The notes beneath the pieces are model-generated. The model was not told where the DNA came from and did not search any database. It saw nothing but the letters and a program-made list of their open reading frames with translations. The position numbers and the translations under genes are program-made. A stretch of 15,124 nucleotides of DNA from Actinomycetota bacterium (lineage in GTDB: Bacteria > Actinomycetota > Actinomycetes > Propionibacteriales > Nocardioidaceae): contig WLIH01000009.1 in the NCBI GenBank assembly GCA_009702305.1, positions 1-15,124 on the forward strand. Direction: 5' to 3'. This document shows, piece after piece, positions 1-7,038 of this stretch. The first letter of the stretch is position 1, and every line of letters starts with the position of its first letter.

Positions 1-332
1 AGGACCTCCTCGACGCCGCCGACCTGCTGGCCGGCGAGCTGGTGCACATCGTCGACATCACCAACGGCGCGCGCCTCGAGACCTACACGATCGCCGGCGA
101 GCGTGGCTCCGGTGTGATCGGGATCAACGGCGCCGCCGCCCGCCTCGTGCACCCGGGGGACCTGGTGATCCTGATCGCCTACGGCCAGCTCGAGACCGCC
201 GAGGCGCGCGAGCTCAAGCCGCACGTCGTCTTCGTCGACGCCGACAACAAGATCCTCGCGACGGGCTTCGACCCCGCCGAGGCGATCGCGGGCTCCGGCC
301 TGGTCCGCGGCGACCTGGTCGCCGGACGCTGA
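1..332 (+). CDS. panD: Aspartate 1-decarboxylase, 3' part
   Basis: Makes beta-alanine from L-aspartate in the cytoplasm; beta-alanine joins pantoate to form pantothenate, the CoA precursor. The reading frame is open from base 3 and ends at TGA 330-332, so the 5' end lies outside the window. The visible part reads [20 protein letters not shown] and then [18 protein letters not shown], matching the C-terminal two thirds of PanD. The Thr-Tyr pair in ETYTI and the Asn of NGAAA match the pocket residues Thr57, Tyr58 and Asn72 of the E. coli enzyme. The Gly24-Ser25 self-cleavage site that forms the pyruvoyl group should lie upstream and cannot be checked. An ATG inside this frame would give a false internal start, because coding sequence continues above it. 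nadB starts 8 nt downstream, so this is probably the head part of a panD-nadB-nadC-coaX operon, perhaps with panC before it. Confidence 0.93.
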   Translation, partial: DLLDAADLLAGELVHIVDITNGARLETYTIAGERGSGVIGINGAAARLVHPGDLVILIAYGQLETAEARELKPHVVFVDADNKILATGFDPAEAIAGSGLVRGDLVAGR

Positions 333-340
333 CCGACCTG

Positions 341-2005
341 ATGCCTCCTGCCCCCGTACGCCGCGTGCCCGGCCGCCTCGCGGCGCCGGCGCCCGGCTGG
401 AGCACGTCGGCCGACGTGGTCGTCATCGGCTCCGGGATCGCCGGCCTGACCGCCGCGCTGCGCCTCAAGGACCAGGTCGACAAGGTCCTCGTGGTCACCA
501 AGGACGTGCTCGCCGCCGGCTCGACCCAGTGGGCTCAGGGCGGCATCGCCGCGGCCCTCGGACCGGGCGACACCCCCGACGAGCACGAGCTCGACACGCT
601 CGTGGCCGGTGCGGGTGCCTGCGACGCCGAGGCGGTGCGGGTGCTGGTCACCGAGGGGCCGGAGGCGGTCCGCGAGCTGATCGCGCTGGGGGCGCAGTTC
701 GACCATGACCCCGACGGCGAGCTCTCGCTGACCCGCGAGGGCGGACACCACCGCGACCGCATCGCCCACGCCGGCGGCGACGCCACGGGCGCCGAGATCC
801 AGCGGGCCCTGATCGCCGCGGTCGCCGCGTCGCCCGAGATCGAGGTCGTGCAGCACGCCCTCGCGGTCGACCTGCTCCTCGCCGACGACGGCGGGGTGGC
901 GGGCCTGACCCTCCACGTCATGGGGGAGGGCCAGCGCGACGGGGTCGGCGCCGTCCGGTGCCGAGCCGTCGTGCTCGCGAGCGGTGGCCTCGGACAGGTC
1001 TTCTCGCAGACCACCAACCCCGCCGTCTCGACGGGCGACGGCATGGCGGTCGCGCTGCGCGCCGGCGCGACCTTGCGCGATCTGGAGTTCGTGCAGTTCC
1101 ACCCGACGGTGATGTACCTCGGCCCCGACTCGCGCGGCCAGCAGCCGCTGATCTCCGAGGCGGTGTGGGGCGAGGGTGCCTTCCTCGTCGACTTCGAGGG
1201 CGAGCGCTTCATGCAGGGGGTCCACGAGCTCGCCGACCTCGCGCCGCGCGACGTCGTCGCCAAGGCGATCATGCGCCGGATGCTCGACACGGCGCACCCG
1301 CACATGTGGCTCGACGCGACCCACCTGGGCGAGGCCTTCTGGGAGCGCCGCTTCCCGACGATCCTGGCGACCGCGCGCTCCCACGGCGTCGACCCGGTCA
1401 CCGAGCTGATCCCCGTCGCCCCGGCCTGCCACTACGCCTCGGGCGGGGTCCGCACCGACCTGTGGGGCCGCTCCGACGTGCCCGGCCTCTACGCCACCGG
1501 GGAGGTCGCGTGCTCGGGCGTCCACGGCGCCAACCGGCTCGCCTCCAACTCGCTGCTCGAGGGTCTGGTCTTCTCCCGCCGCATCGCCACCGTGCTGCCC
1601 GCCGAGCTGCGCCCGTGGTCCGACCCCGCCACCGACACCCGCACGGCCGGGCTGGTGGCCGGCTCGGTGCGCCGCGAGCTGCAGGAGGTCATGACCTCGC
1701 GCGTCGGCGTCCTGCGCAACGCCGCCGGGCTCGACGAGGCCGCCGCCGTGCTCGACAAGCTCGCGGGCGTCAGCGCCGACGCGATCGAGCTGGCTGCCTG
1801 GGAGACCACGAATCTGATCACCATCGGCGCCGCCCTCGCCGACTCCGCCGCGTTGCGCGAGGAGACCCGGGGCTCGCACTGGCGCGACGACTTCCCCGAG
1901 CGCGACGACGCGCGATGGGCCGGGCACTTCGACGTCGTGATGCGCGACGGCACGACCTCGGTGAGCTTCGAGCCGGCGCCGGCCACGGACGGAGACCAGT
2001 CATGA
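341..2005 (+). CDS. nadB: L-aspartate oxidase
   Basis: FAD flavoprotein that oxidises L-aspartate to iminoaspartate, the first step of de novo NAD synthesis; NadA then makes quinolinate. At 554 residues it has normal length. The FAD-binding glycine motif GSGIAGL is at 30-36. Family motifs follow: STQWAQGGIA (61-70), HPT (254-256), LAPRD (300-304), HYASGGV (364-370) and HGANRLASNSLLEGL (395-409). His364 and Arg399 correspond to active-site His351 and Arg386 of E. coli NadB, and the Arg of LAPRD to Arg290. ATG 341 is 8 nt after the panD stop with no good Shine-Dalgarno, so translation is probably coupled. The stop overlaps the nadC start as ATGA. No nadA is present beside it; it must be elsewhere or upstream. 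The N-terminal 20 residues are Pro/Ala/Arg-rich and could reflect a slightly early start call. Confidence 0.96.
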   Translation: MPPAPVRRVPGRLAAPAPGWSTSADVVVIGSGIAGLTAALRLKDQVDKVLVVTKDVLAAGSTQWAQGGIAAALGPGDTPDEHELDTLVAGAGACDAEAVRVLVTEGPEAVRELIALGAQFDHDPDGELSLTREGGHHRDRIAHAGGDATGAEIQRALIAAVAASPEIEVVQHALAVDLLLADDGGVAGLTLHVMGEGQRDGVGAVRCRAVVLASGGLGQVFSQTTNPAVSTGDGMAVALRAGATLRDLEFVQFHPTVMYLGPDSRGQQPLISEAVWGEGAFLVDFEGERFMQGVHELADLAPRDVVAKAIMRRMLDTAHPHMWLDATHLGEAFWERRFPTILATARSHGVDPVTELIPVAPACHYASGGVRTDLWGRSDVPGLYATGEVACSGVHGANRLASNSLLEGLVFSRRIATVLPAELRPWSDPATDTRTAGLVAGSVRRELQEVMTSRVGVLRNAAGLDEAAAVLDKLAGVSADAIELAAWETTNLITIGAALADSAALREETRGSHWRDDFPERDDARWAGHFDVVMRDGTTSVSFEPAPATDGDQS

Positions 2006-2913
2006 CGATCGCCCGCACGGCGTACGACGCCCTCCCCGGCGTCGTGCACGACGAGCTCGCCGCAGCCGACCTCGACGGTCGGGCGATCTACGCCGCGATC
2101 GAGTCGGCGCTGGAGGAGGACCTGCCCGCGGTGGAGGGCGGCGTCGACGTCACGAGTGCGGCGACGATCGGCGCGGCGGCGCGCGGGGTCGCCGACTTCG
2201 GCGCGCGCGACGCCGGTGTGGTCGCGGGGCTGACGGTCGCCGCGATGGTCTTCCACTACGTCATGGGCGACGACGTCGAGATCACCGCGCGGCTGGCCGA
2301 CGGCACCCGGGTCGCGCCCGGTGACGTGGTCATGCGCGTGGCCGGGCCGACGCGCGGGCTGCTGACCGCGGAGCGCACCGCCCTCAACTTCGCGAGCCAC
2401 CTCTCGGGAGTCGCGACCGCGACCGCCGCTTGGGTCGACGCCCTGGAGGGCACCCGGGCGCGTGTGCTCGACACCCGCAAGACGCTGCCCGGCTACCGCG
2501 CCCTGCAGAAGTACGCCGTGCGCTGCGGCGGAGGGGTCAACCACCGCTTCAGCCTCTCGGACCGCGCGATGGTCAAGGACAACCACGTCGTCGCAGCCGG
2601 CGGGGTCGTGCCGGCCTACGAGGCCGTGCGCGCGGCGTACCCGCACCTGCGGGTCGAGGTCGAGGTCACCGACCTCGACCAGCTGCGCGAGCTGCTGGCG
2701 GTCGGCTGCACCGAGATCCTGCTCGACAACATGGCGACGGAGACGATGGCCGAGGCGGTGCGCCTCACCGCGGGCCGCGCGGTCCTCGAGGCCTCGGGCG
2801 GGCTCACCTTCGACCGGGCGCGCGAGGTCGCCGAGACCGGGGTCGACTTCATCTCGGTCGGCGCGCTCACCCACTCGGTCAAGGTCTTCGACATCGGCAT
2901 GGATCTGCGATGA
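2002..2913 (+). CDS. nadC: Quinolinate phosphoribosyltransferase
   Basis: Type II phosphoribosyltransferase that turns quinolinate and PRPP into nicotinate mononucleotide, CO2 and pyrophosphate, the third step of de novo NAD synthesis. The protein has 303 residues, slightly longer than the roughly 285-300 usual, mainly through its N-terminus. Signature blocks are ERTALNFASHLSGVAT (124-139), DTRKTLPGYRALQKYAV (157-173), the substrate-binding GGGVNHR (176-182), KDNH (192-195) and LLDNM, with a C-terminal ISVGALTHSVKVFDIGMD barrel-closing segment. ATG 2002 overlaps the nadB TGA by four bases and has GGAG at 1991-1994, 7 nt upstream inside nadB, so it is both coupled and supported by its own ribosome site. 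The stop in turn overlaps the coaX start. A longer in-frame open stretch runs upstream through nadB but is a GC-driven shadow. Confidence 0.96.
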   Translation: MTIARTAYDALPGVVHDELAAADLDGRAIYAAIESALEEDLPAVEGGVDVTSAATIGAAARGVADFGARDAGVVAGLTVAAMVFHYVMGDDVEITARLADGTRVAPGDVVMRVAGPTRGLLTAERTALNFASHLSGVATATAAWVDALEGTRARVLDTRKTLPGYRALQKYAVRCGGGVNHRFSLSDRAMVKDNHVVAAGGVVPAYEAVRAAYPHLRVEVEVTDLDQLRELLAVGCTEILLDNMATETMAEAVRLTAGRAVLEASGGLTFDRAREVAETGVDFISVGALTHSVKVFDIGMDLR

Positions 2914-3686
2914 GCCTGCTCGCCGCCGACATCGGCAACAGCCACACCGTCCTCGGCCTGCTCGACGACGGCGAGGTCGGGGCCGACTGGCGGATCGCGA
3001 CCGACGAGCGGCACACCTCGGACGAGTGGGCCGTGCTGCTGCGCGGCCTGCTGGGACGTCGGCTCGACGACGTCGACGGCATCGCCGTCTGTGCGACCGT
3101 GCCGGCCGTCCTGCACGAATGGCGCGACATGCTCGCCCGCCACTTCCCGGACGTGCCGCACGTGGTCGTCGAGCCGGGTGTGCGCACCGGGGTGCCGGTG
3201 CTCATGGACAACCCGCGCGAGGTCGGCTCGGACCGCATCATCAACGCCCTGGCGGTCGCGACGACCTTCGGCGGGCCGGCGATCGTCGTCGACTTCGGCG
3301 GCACGGCGACGACCTTCGACGTGGTCAGCGACAAGGGACAGTACGTCGGCGGTGCGATCACCCCGGGTATCGAGATCTCGCTGGAGGCCCTCGGGCGACG
3401 CGGCGCCCAGCTGCGCAAGGTCGAGCTCGTCCGCCCGCGCACGGTCATCGCCAAGAACACCGTCGAAGCCCTGCAGTCCGGCATGGTCTTCGGCGTCGCG
3501 AGCCAGGTCGAGGGCATGGTGGCCCGGATGATCGCCGAGCTCGACGCCGATCCCCACGACGTGCGGGTGATCGCGACCGGATATCTCGCCGGACTCGTGC
3601 TCGACGAGTGCCGATGCTTCACCGATCACGAGCCGTGGTTGACGCTGCTCGGTCTCGAGATGGTTTTCCAGCGCAATCGAGCCTGA
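2910..3686 (+). CDS. coaX: Type III pantothenate kinase
   Basis: Phosphorylates pantothenate with ATP, the first committed step of CoA synthesis. The 258-residue length fits the CoaX family (ASKHA fold, potassium-dependent). Visible motifs are the phosphate-binding DIGNSHTVLGL (7-17), the pantothenate/catalytic region NPREVGSDRIINAL (101-114, with Asp108), the second phosphate loop VVDFGGTATTFDVV (126-139), GGAITPGIE (147-155) and the C-terminal HEPWLTLLGL. The second loop has one more glycine than the DxGTATT form of Thermotoga CoaX, and the later ATGGxA motif reads ATGYLAG (222-228). Both may be normal in this clade. ATG 2910 overlaps the nadC TGA by four bases with no strong Shine-Dalgarno, so expression should depend on nadC translation. 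With panD in the same operon, two CoA-pathway enzymes bracket nadB-nadC. It is the last gene before an AT-rich gap. Confidence 0.94.
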   Translation: MSLLAADIGNSHTVLGLLDDGEVGADWRIATDERHTSDEWAVLLRGLLGRRLDDVDGIAVCATVPAVLHEWRDMLARHFPDVPHVVVEPGVRTGVPVLMDNPREVGSDRIINALAVATTFGGPAIVVDFGGTATTFDVVSDKGQYVGGAITPGIEISLEALGRRGAQLRKVELVRPRTVIAKNTVEALQSGMVFGVASQVEGMVARMIAELDADPHDVRVIATGYLAGLVLDECRCFTDHEPWLTLLGLEMVFQRNRA

Positions 3687-3698
3687 GTTCTTTACTAT

Positions 3699-3723
3699 TA
3701 TCGTCATGCTGATCCTGACGATA
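3699..3723. repeat. 8-bp inverted repeat downstream of coaX
   Basis: TATCGTCA (3699-3706) and TGACGATA (3716-3723) are perfect reverse complements around a 9-nt centre. The repeat starts 12 bp after the coaX stop, within unusually AT-rich DNA upstream of lsr2. It has no following T-run and a weak stem, so a regulator-binding site is at least as likely as a terminator. Seen directly; the role is inferred. Confidence 0.45.
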
Positions 3724-3743
3724 GATCGATGTCAGGCCGCGAA

Positions 3744-3790
3744 TTGATCCGTTGTGAATTCCCGTGGCATTATCGGTATAAATTCTTTGA
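3744..3790 (+). promoter_or_regulatory. Putative lsr2 promoter in AT-rich gap
   Basis: The coaX-lsr2 gap (3687-3841) has about 48% G+C by hand count, and its first 104 bases about 42%, against roughly 70% around it. The best -10-like hexamer is TATAAA (3777-3782), with TTGTGA (3752-3757) 19 bp upstream; a second pair, TTGATC (3744-3749) and CATTAT (3769-3774), also has 19-bp spacing. Both spacings are longer than the ideal 17, so the exact start site is uncertain. Lsr2 proteins bind AT-rich DNA, which makes autoregulation plausible here. Confidence 0.4.
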
Positions 3791-3841
3791 TCTCCGCGTC
3801 TCCTTTTCGCGGCGACGGGACGACCGAGGGAATTGATCGTT

Positions 3842-4171
3842 ATGGCGCAGAAGATCCACATCGTGCTCGAGGACGACCTCGACGGCTCCGAGGCCACCCA
3901 GACCGTCACCTTCGGTCTCGACGGCACGTCCTACGAGATCGACCTCAACGACGCTCACGCGGCCGAGCTGCGCGAGGCGCTGGCGGGTTACGTCGGCCAC
4001 GCGCGCCGCGTCGGCTCGGCTCCGCGCCGCGGTGCCCGCAAGGCGGCCTCCGCCGCGGGCGGTCCCTCGGCGCGCGAGATCCGCGAGTGGGCGAGCGCCA
4101 ACGGCCACGAGGTCCCCGACCGTGGTCGGATCTCCGCCGACGTGCGTGAGGCCTACGACGCAGCGCACTGA
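3842..4171 (+). CDS. lsr2: Lsr2 nucleoid-associated silencer
   Basis: Small actinobacterial DNA-bridging protein, functionally like H-NS, that binds AT-rich DNA and silences acquired genes. Its 109 residues match mycobacterial Lsr2 (112). The N-terminal dimerisation domain MAQKIHIVLEDDLDGSEA through FGLDGTSYEIDL (24-35) is followed by a basic linker (about 54-70) and the C-terminal DNA-binding domain SAREIREWASANGHEV. The AT-hook-like RGR that enters the minor groove is at 94-96, followed by ISADVREAYDAAH. ATG 3842 is preferred over an in-frame TTG at 3833: GAGGG (3826-3830) is 11 nt from the ATG but only 2 nt from the TTG, and homologues begin MAxK. It lies upstream of clpC as in other actinobacteria, but with a 175-bp regulatory gap, so the two are probably transcribed separately. 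Confidence 0.95.
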   Translation: MAQKIHIVLEDDLDGSEATQTVTFGLDGTSYEIDLNDAHAAELREALAGYVGHARRVGSAPRRGARKAASAAGGPSAREIREWASANGHEVPDRGRISADVREAYDAAH

Positions 4172-4182
4172 CCGCCGAGGCT

Positions 4183-4209
4183 GCCAGCATCGGAGCCAGC
4201 ATCGGAGCC
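4183..4209. repeat. Tandem 12-bp repeat, two copies
   Basis: GCCAGCATCGGA occurs twice head to tail (4183-4194 and 4195-4206) and is followed by a third GCC. It sits 11 bp after the lsr2 stop and 10 bp before the ClgR-like site. No function is recognised; it could be a simple slippage duplication. Confidence 0.6.
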
Positions 4210-4219
4210 GGGGTCGCGT

Positions 4220-4233
4220 GTTCGCTCACAGCG
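4220..4233 (+). promoter_or_regulatory. ClgR-type operator upstream of clpC
   Basis: GTTCGC-TCACA-GCG matches the ClgR box described in Streptomyces (GTTCGC, five bases, GCG) and the core CGCYNANRGCG of the Corynebacterium motif. The flanking bases after GCG fit the Corynebacterium motif less well. ClgR is the actinobacterial activator of clp genes. The site ends 21 bp before the -35-like GGGAAC of the putative clpC promoter, a normal activator position. The match is direct; binding is inferred. Confidence 0.65.
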
Positions 4234-4254
4234 GATGGCCCTTCCCAGGCTTTC

Positions 4255-4280
4255 GGGAACGCGTAGGCTGAGCGCGGGGT
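4255..4280 (+). promoter_or_regulatory. Putative SigR/SigH-type clpC promoter
   Basis: GGGAAC (4255-4260) and GGTT (4277-4280) are separated by 16 bp, i.e. GGAAC-17-GTT. This resembles the GGAAY...GTT promoters used by the thiol- and heat-stress sigma factors SigR (Streptomyces) and SigH (Mycobacterium, Corynebacterium), whose regulons include clp genes. The spacing is one base short of the usual SigR form. An alternative housekeeping -10, TAGGCT, lies between them (4263-4268). Confidence 0.38.
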
Positions 4281-4333
4281 TGGACACGCCGTACCCTCCC
4301 TCCACCCTGGAGCGGACGGAGCCCCCGAAGTTC

Positions 4334-4338
4334 AGGAG
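4334..4338 (+). promoter_or_regulatory. clpC ribosome binding site
   Basis: AGGAG lies 8 nt before ATG 4347 but only 2 nt before the in-frame ATG 4341. This spacing, with the conserved MFERFTD start, decides for the second ATG. Confidence 0.75.
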
Positions 4339-4346
4339 CGATGCGC

Positions 4347-6923
4347 ATGTTCGAGCGGTTCACAGATCGAGCCCGCCGGGTGGTCGTGCTGGCCCAGGAA
4401 GAGGCCCGCATGCTCTCCCACAACTACATCGGGACCGAGCACATCCTGCTCGGCCTGATCCACGAGGGAGAGGGCGTCGCCGCCAAGGCGTTGGAGTCCC
4501 TCGACATCTCGCTCGAGGCCGTGCGCGCCCAGGTCGAGGAGATCATCGGCCAGGGTCAGCAGGCGCCGAGCGGCCACATCCCGTTCACGCCGCGGGCCAA
4601 GAAGGTCCTCGAGCTCTCGCTGCGCGAGGCGCTGCAGCTCGGCCACTCCTACATCGGCACCGAGCACATCCTGCTCGGCCTGATCCGCGAGGGCGAGGGT
4701 GTCGCCGCCCAGGTGTTGCAGAAGCTCGGCGCCGACCTCAACCGCGTCCGCCAGCAGGTCATCCAGCTGCTCTCCGGCTTCCAGGGCAAGGAGTCGTCTC
4801 AAGCCGCCGCCGCGACCGGCGCGAGCGGTGATGCACCGTCGTCGTCGCTGGTGCTCGACCAGTTCGGCCGCAACCTCACCCAGGACGCCCGTGAGGGCAA
4901 GCTCGACCCGGTCATCGGTCGCGAGCAGGAGATCGAGCGGGTCATGCAGATCCTCTCGCGCCGCACGAAGAACAACCCCGTCCTGATCGGAGAGCCCGGC
5001 GTCGGCAAGACGACGATCGTCGAGGGCCTGGCCCAGGACATCGTCAAGGGCAACGTGCCCGAGACGCTCAAGGACAAGCAGATCTACACCCTCGACCTCG
5101 GCGCTCTCGTGGCCGGCTCCCGCTACCGCGGAGACTTCGAGGAGCGGCTTAAGAAGGTGCTCAAGGAGATCCGCACCCGCGGCGACATCGTGCTGTTCAT
5201 CGACGAGATCCACACCCTCGTCGGCGCCGGTGCAGCCGAGGGCGCCATCGACGCCGCCAGCATCCTCAAGCCGATGCTCGCCCGCGGCGAGCTGCAGACC
5301 GTCGGCGCCACCACCCTCGAGGAGTACCGCAAGTACCTCGAGAAGGACGCCGCCCTCGAGCGCCGCTTCCAGCCGATCCAGGTGGCCGAGCCGTCGATCG
5401 CGCACACCATCGAGATGCTCAAGGGTCTGCGTGACCGCTACGAGGCCCACCACCGCGTCACGATCACCGACGAGGCGCTGGTCTCGGCTGCGACGCTGGC
5501 CGACCGCTACATCTCCGACCGCTTCCTGCCGGACAAGGCGATCGACCTGATCGACGAGGCCGGCTCGCGCCTGCGGATCCGCCGGATGACGGCTCCCGCC
5601 GACCTGCGCGAGTACGACGACAAGATCGGCGAGGTCCGCCAGCGCAAGGAGGCCGCGATCGACGGCCAGGACTTCGAGGCCGCCGCTCGTCTGCGCGACG
5701 AGGAGAAGCAGCTGATCCTCAAGAAGTCCGAGCGCGAGAAGCAGTGGCGCGCGGGCGACATGGACGAGGTCGCCGAGGTCGACGAGGAGCTGATCGCCGA
5801 GGTGCTGGCCGTCGCGACCGGCATCCCGATCGTCAAGCTCTCCGAGGCCGAGTCCACCCGCCTGCTCAACATGGAGGACGAGCTCCACAAGCGCGTCATC
5901 GGTCAGCACGAGGCCGTCAAGGCACTCTCGCGGGCGATCCGTCGCACGCGCGCCGGACTCAAGGACCCCAAGCGCCCCGGCGGGTCGTTCATCTTCGCCG
6001 GGCCCTCGGGCGTCGGCAAGACGTGGCTATCGAAGACGCTCGCCGAGTTCCTCTTCGGTGACGAGGACTCGCTGATCCAGCTCGACATGAGCGAGTTCAG
6101 CGAGAAGCACACGGTGTCGCGGCTCTTCGGCTCGCCGCCCGGATACGTCGGTTACGAAGAGGGCGGCCAGCTCACCGAGAAGGTGCGCCGCAAGCCGTTC
6201 TCGGTCGTGCTCTTCGACGAGGTCGAGAAGGCGCACCCCGATATCTTCAACAGCCTGTTGCAGATCCTCGAAGAAGGTCGTCTGACCGATTCGCAGGGCC
6301 GGGTGGTGGACTTCAAGAACACCGTCATCATCATGACCACCAACCTCGGCACCCGCGACATCAACAAGTCGGTGCACCTGGGCTTCAACCAGAGCGGCGA
6401 CGCGGCCGGCTCCTACGACCGGATGAAGAGCAAGGTGGCCGAGGAGCTCAAGCAGCACTTCCGCCCCGAGTTCCTCAACCGAGTCGACGAGATCATCGTG
6501 TTCCCGCCGCTCTCGCGCGAGCAGATCGTCCACATGGTCGACAACATGATCGCCTCGGTCGAGCTGCGCATGCGCGACCGCGACATGAAGCTCGAGCTCA
6601 CCCAGGCGGCCAAGAACCTCCTGGCCGAGCGAGGCTTCGACCCGGTGCTGGGCGCGCGTCCGCTGCGGCGCACGATCCAGCGCGAGATCGAGGACGTGCT
6701 CGCCGAGAAGATGCTCTTCGGCGAGGTCGGCCCGGGTCAGATCGTCCTGGTCGACGTCGACGGCGAAGGTCCGGCTGCGTCGTTCACGTTCGAGGGCCAG
6801 CGCATCGGCGAGCTGCCCGATGTGCCGCCGTTCGAGACCGCCGACCTCGGCGCGGACCTGGGTGAGAGCGTCCGCGAGGACGACGAGCCCGGTCCGATCG
6901 ACGTGCCCAAGTCCGAGGACTGA
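4347..6923 (+). CDS. clpC: ClpC AAA+ unfoldase
   Basis: Hexameric ATP-driven unfoldase that feeds substrates to the ClpP protease; essential in mycobacteria and the target of cyclomarin and related peptides. From ATG 4347 it has 858 residues. Domains in order: two Clp N repeats (1 to about 145, with the Phe2 and Phe80 equivalents of the Mycobacterium cyclomarin pocket), AAA1 with Walker A GEPGVGKT (215-222) and Walker B VLFIDE (282-287), a UVR/middle segment (about 430-465), AAA2 with Walker A GPSGVGKT (552-559) and Walker B VVLFDE (620-625), then an acidic C-terminal tail. The residue after the second Walker A is Trp (GKTWLSK), where Hsp100 proteins normally have Glu (GKTELSK). The gene appears to stand alone, with ClgR-like and stress-promoter-like sites upstream and a strong terminator downstream. 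An upstream ATG at 4341 is too close to the AGGAG. Confidence 0.97.
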   Translation: MFERFTDRARRVVVLAQEEARMLSHNYIGTEHILLGLIHEGEGVAAKALESLDISLEAVRAQVEEIIGQGQQAPSGHIPFTPRAKKVLELSLREALQLGHSYIGTEHILLGLIREGEGVAAQVLQKLGADLNRVRQQVIQLLSGFQGKESSQAAAATGASGDAPSSSLVLDQFGRNLTQDAREGKLDPVIGREQEIERVMQILSRRTKNNPVLIGEPGVGKTTIVEGLAQDIVKGNVPETLKDKQIYTLDLGALVAGSRYRGDFEERLKKVLKEIRTRGDIVLFIDEIHTLVGAGAAEGAIDAASILKPMLARGELQTVGATTLEEYRKYLEKDAALERRFQPIQVAEPSIAHTIEMLKGLRDRYEAHHRVTITDEALVSAATLADRYISDRFLPDKAIDLIDEAGSRLRIRRMTAPADLREYDDKIGEVRQRKEAAIDGQDFEAAARLRDEEKQLILKKSEREKQWRAGDMDEVAEVDEELIAEVLAVATGIPIVKLSEAESTRLLNMEDELHKRVIGQHEAVKALSRAIRRTRAGLKDPKRPGGSFIFAGPSGVGKTWLSKTLAEFLFGDEDSLIQLDMSEFSEKHTVSRLFGSPPGYVGYEEGGQLTEKVRRKPFSVVLFDEVEKAHPDIFNSLLQILEEGRLTDSQGRVVDFKNTVIIMTTNLGTRDINKSVHLGFNQSGDAAGSYDRMKSKVAEELKQHFRPEFLNRVDEIIVFPPLSREQIVHMVDNMIASVELRMRDRDMKLELTQAAKNLLAERGFDPVLGARPLRRTIQREIEDVLAEKMLFGEVGPGQIVLVDVDGEGPAASFTFEGQRIGELPDVPPFETADLGADLGESVREDDEPGPIDVPKSED
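4425..4709. repeat. Near-identical 60-bp repeat inside clpC
   Basis: Bases 4425-4484 and 4650-4709 are the same except at 4 of 60 positions, with a 28-nt exact run. They encode the [17 protein letters not shown] segments of the two Clp N repeats, 75 codons apart and in frame. Recombination between them would remove exactly 225 bp without a frameshift. The protein repeat is normal for ClpC; the DNA-level identity is the point of note. Confidence 0.8.
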
Positions 6924-6944
6924 CCTCGGTCCCACCCGCTCCAC

Positions 6945-6981
6945 CACGACGGCCCCTCCCGCTCCGGGAGGGGCCGTCGTG
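6945..6981. terminator. Bidirectional hairpin terminator clpC/mutY
   Basis: A perfect 16-bp GC-rich stem (6945-6960 with 6966-6981) encloses the 5-nt loop GCTCC. It begins 21 bp after the clpC stop and ends 57 bp before the mutY stop on the opposite strand, so it suits both converging genes. There is no clear U-tract on either side, which is common for actinobacterial terminators. Confidence 0.88.
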
Positions 6982-7038
6982 CATCGTCGGGCACCCGACC
7001 CAGGGGAGGGCGGGGGTTGGCGGGCGAGGGTGGGCGAG

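Noticed and set aside
179..1927. Long open frame antisense to panD/nadB (582 codons)
   Set aside because: It lies opposite strongly recognised enzymes, and its product is a low-complexity Gly/Arg/Ala/Asp run with no motif. Such frames are expected in high-GC DNA.
958..2001. Upstream extension of nadC through nadB
   Set aside because: The extension is Arg/Pro/Ala-rich and is nadB read in another frame; ATG 2002 has GGAG and an ATGA overlap.
3699..3723. Inverted repeat after coaX as an intrinsic terminator
   Set aside because: 8-bp AT-rich stem with a 9-nt loop and no T-run; much weaker than the clpC hairpin, so kept only as a repeat.
3833..3841. TTG start for Lsr2
   Set aside because: GAGGG is only 2 nt away, and homologues start at the MAxK methionine, here ATG 3842.
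3687..4346. c-di-AMP (ydaO-type) riboswitch before lsr2 or clpC
   Set aside because: The gaps are short (155 and 175 bp) and none of the conserved ydaO segments could be recognised.
4332..5909. Long antisense open frame opposite clpC (525 codons)
   Set aside because: Leu/Val/Asp/Glu-rich mirror of clpC codons; no start signal and no family resemblance.
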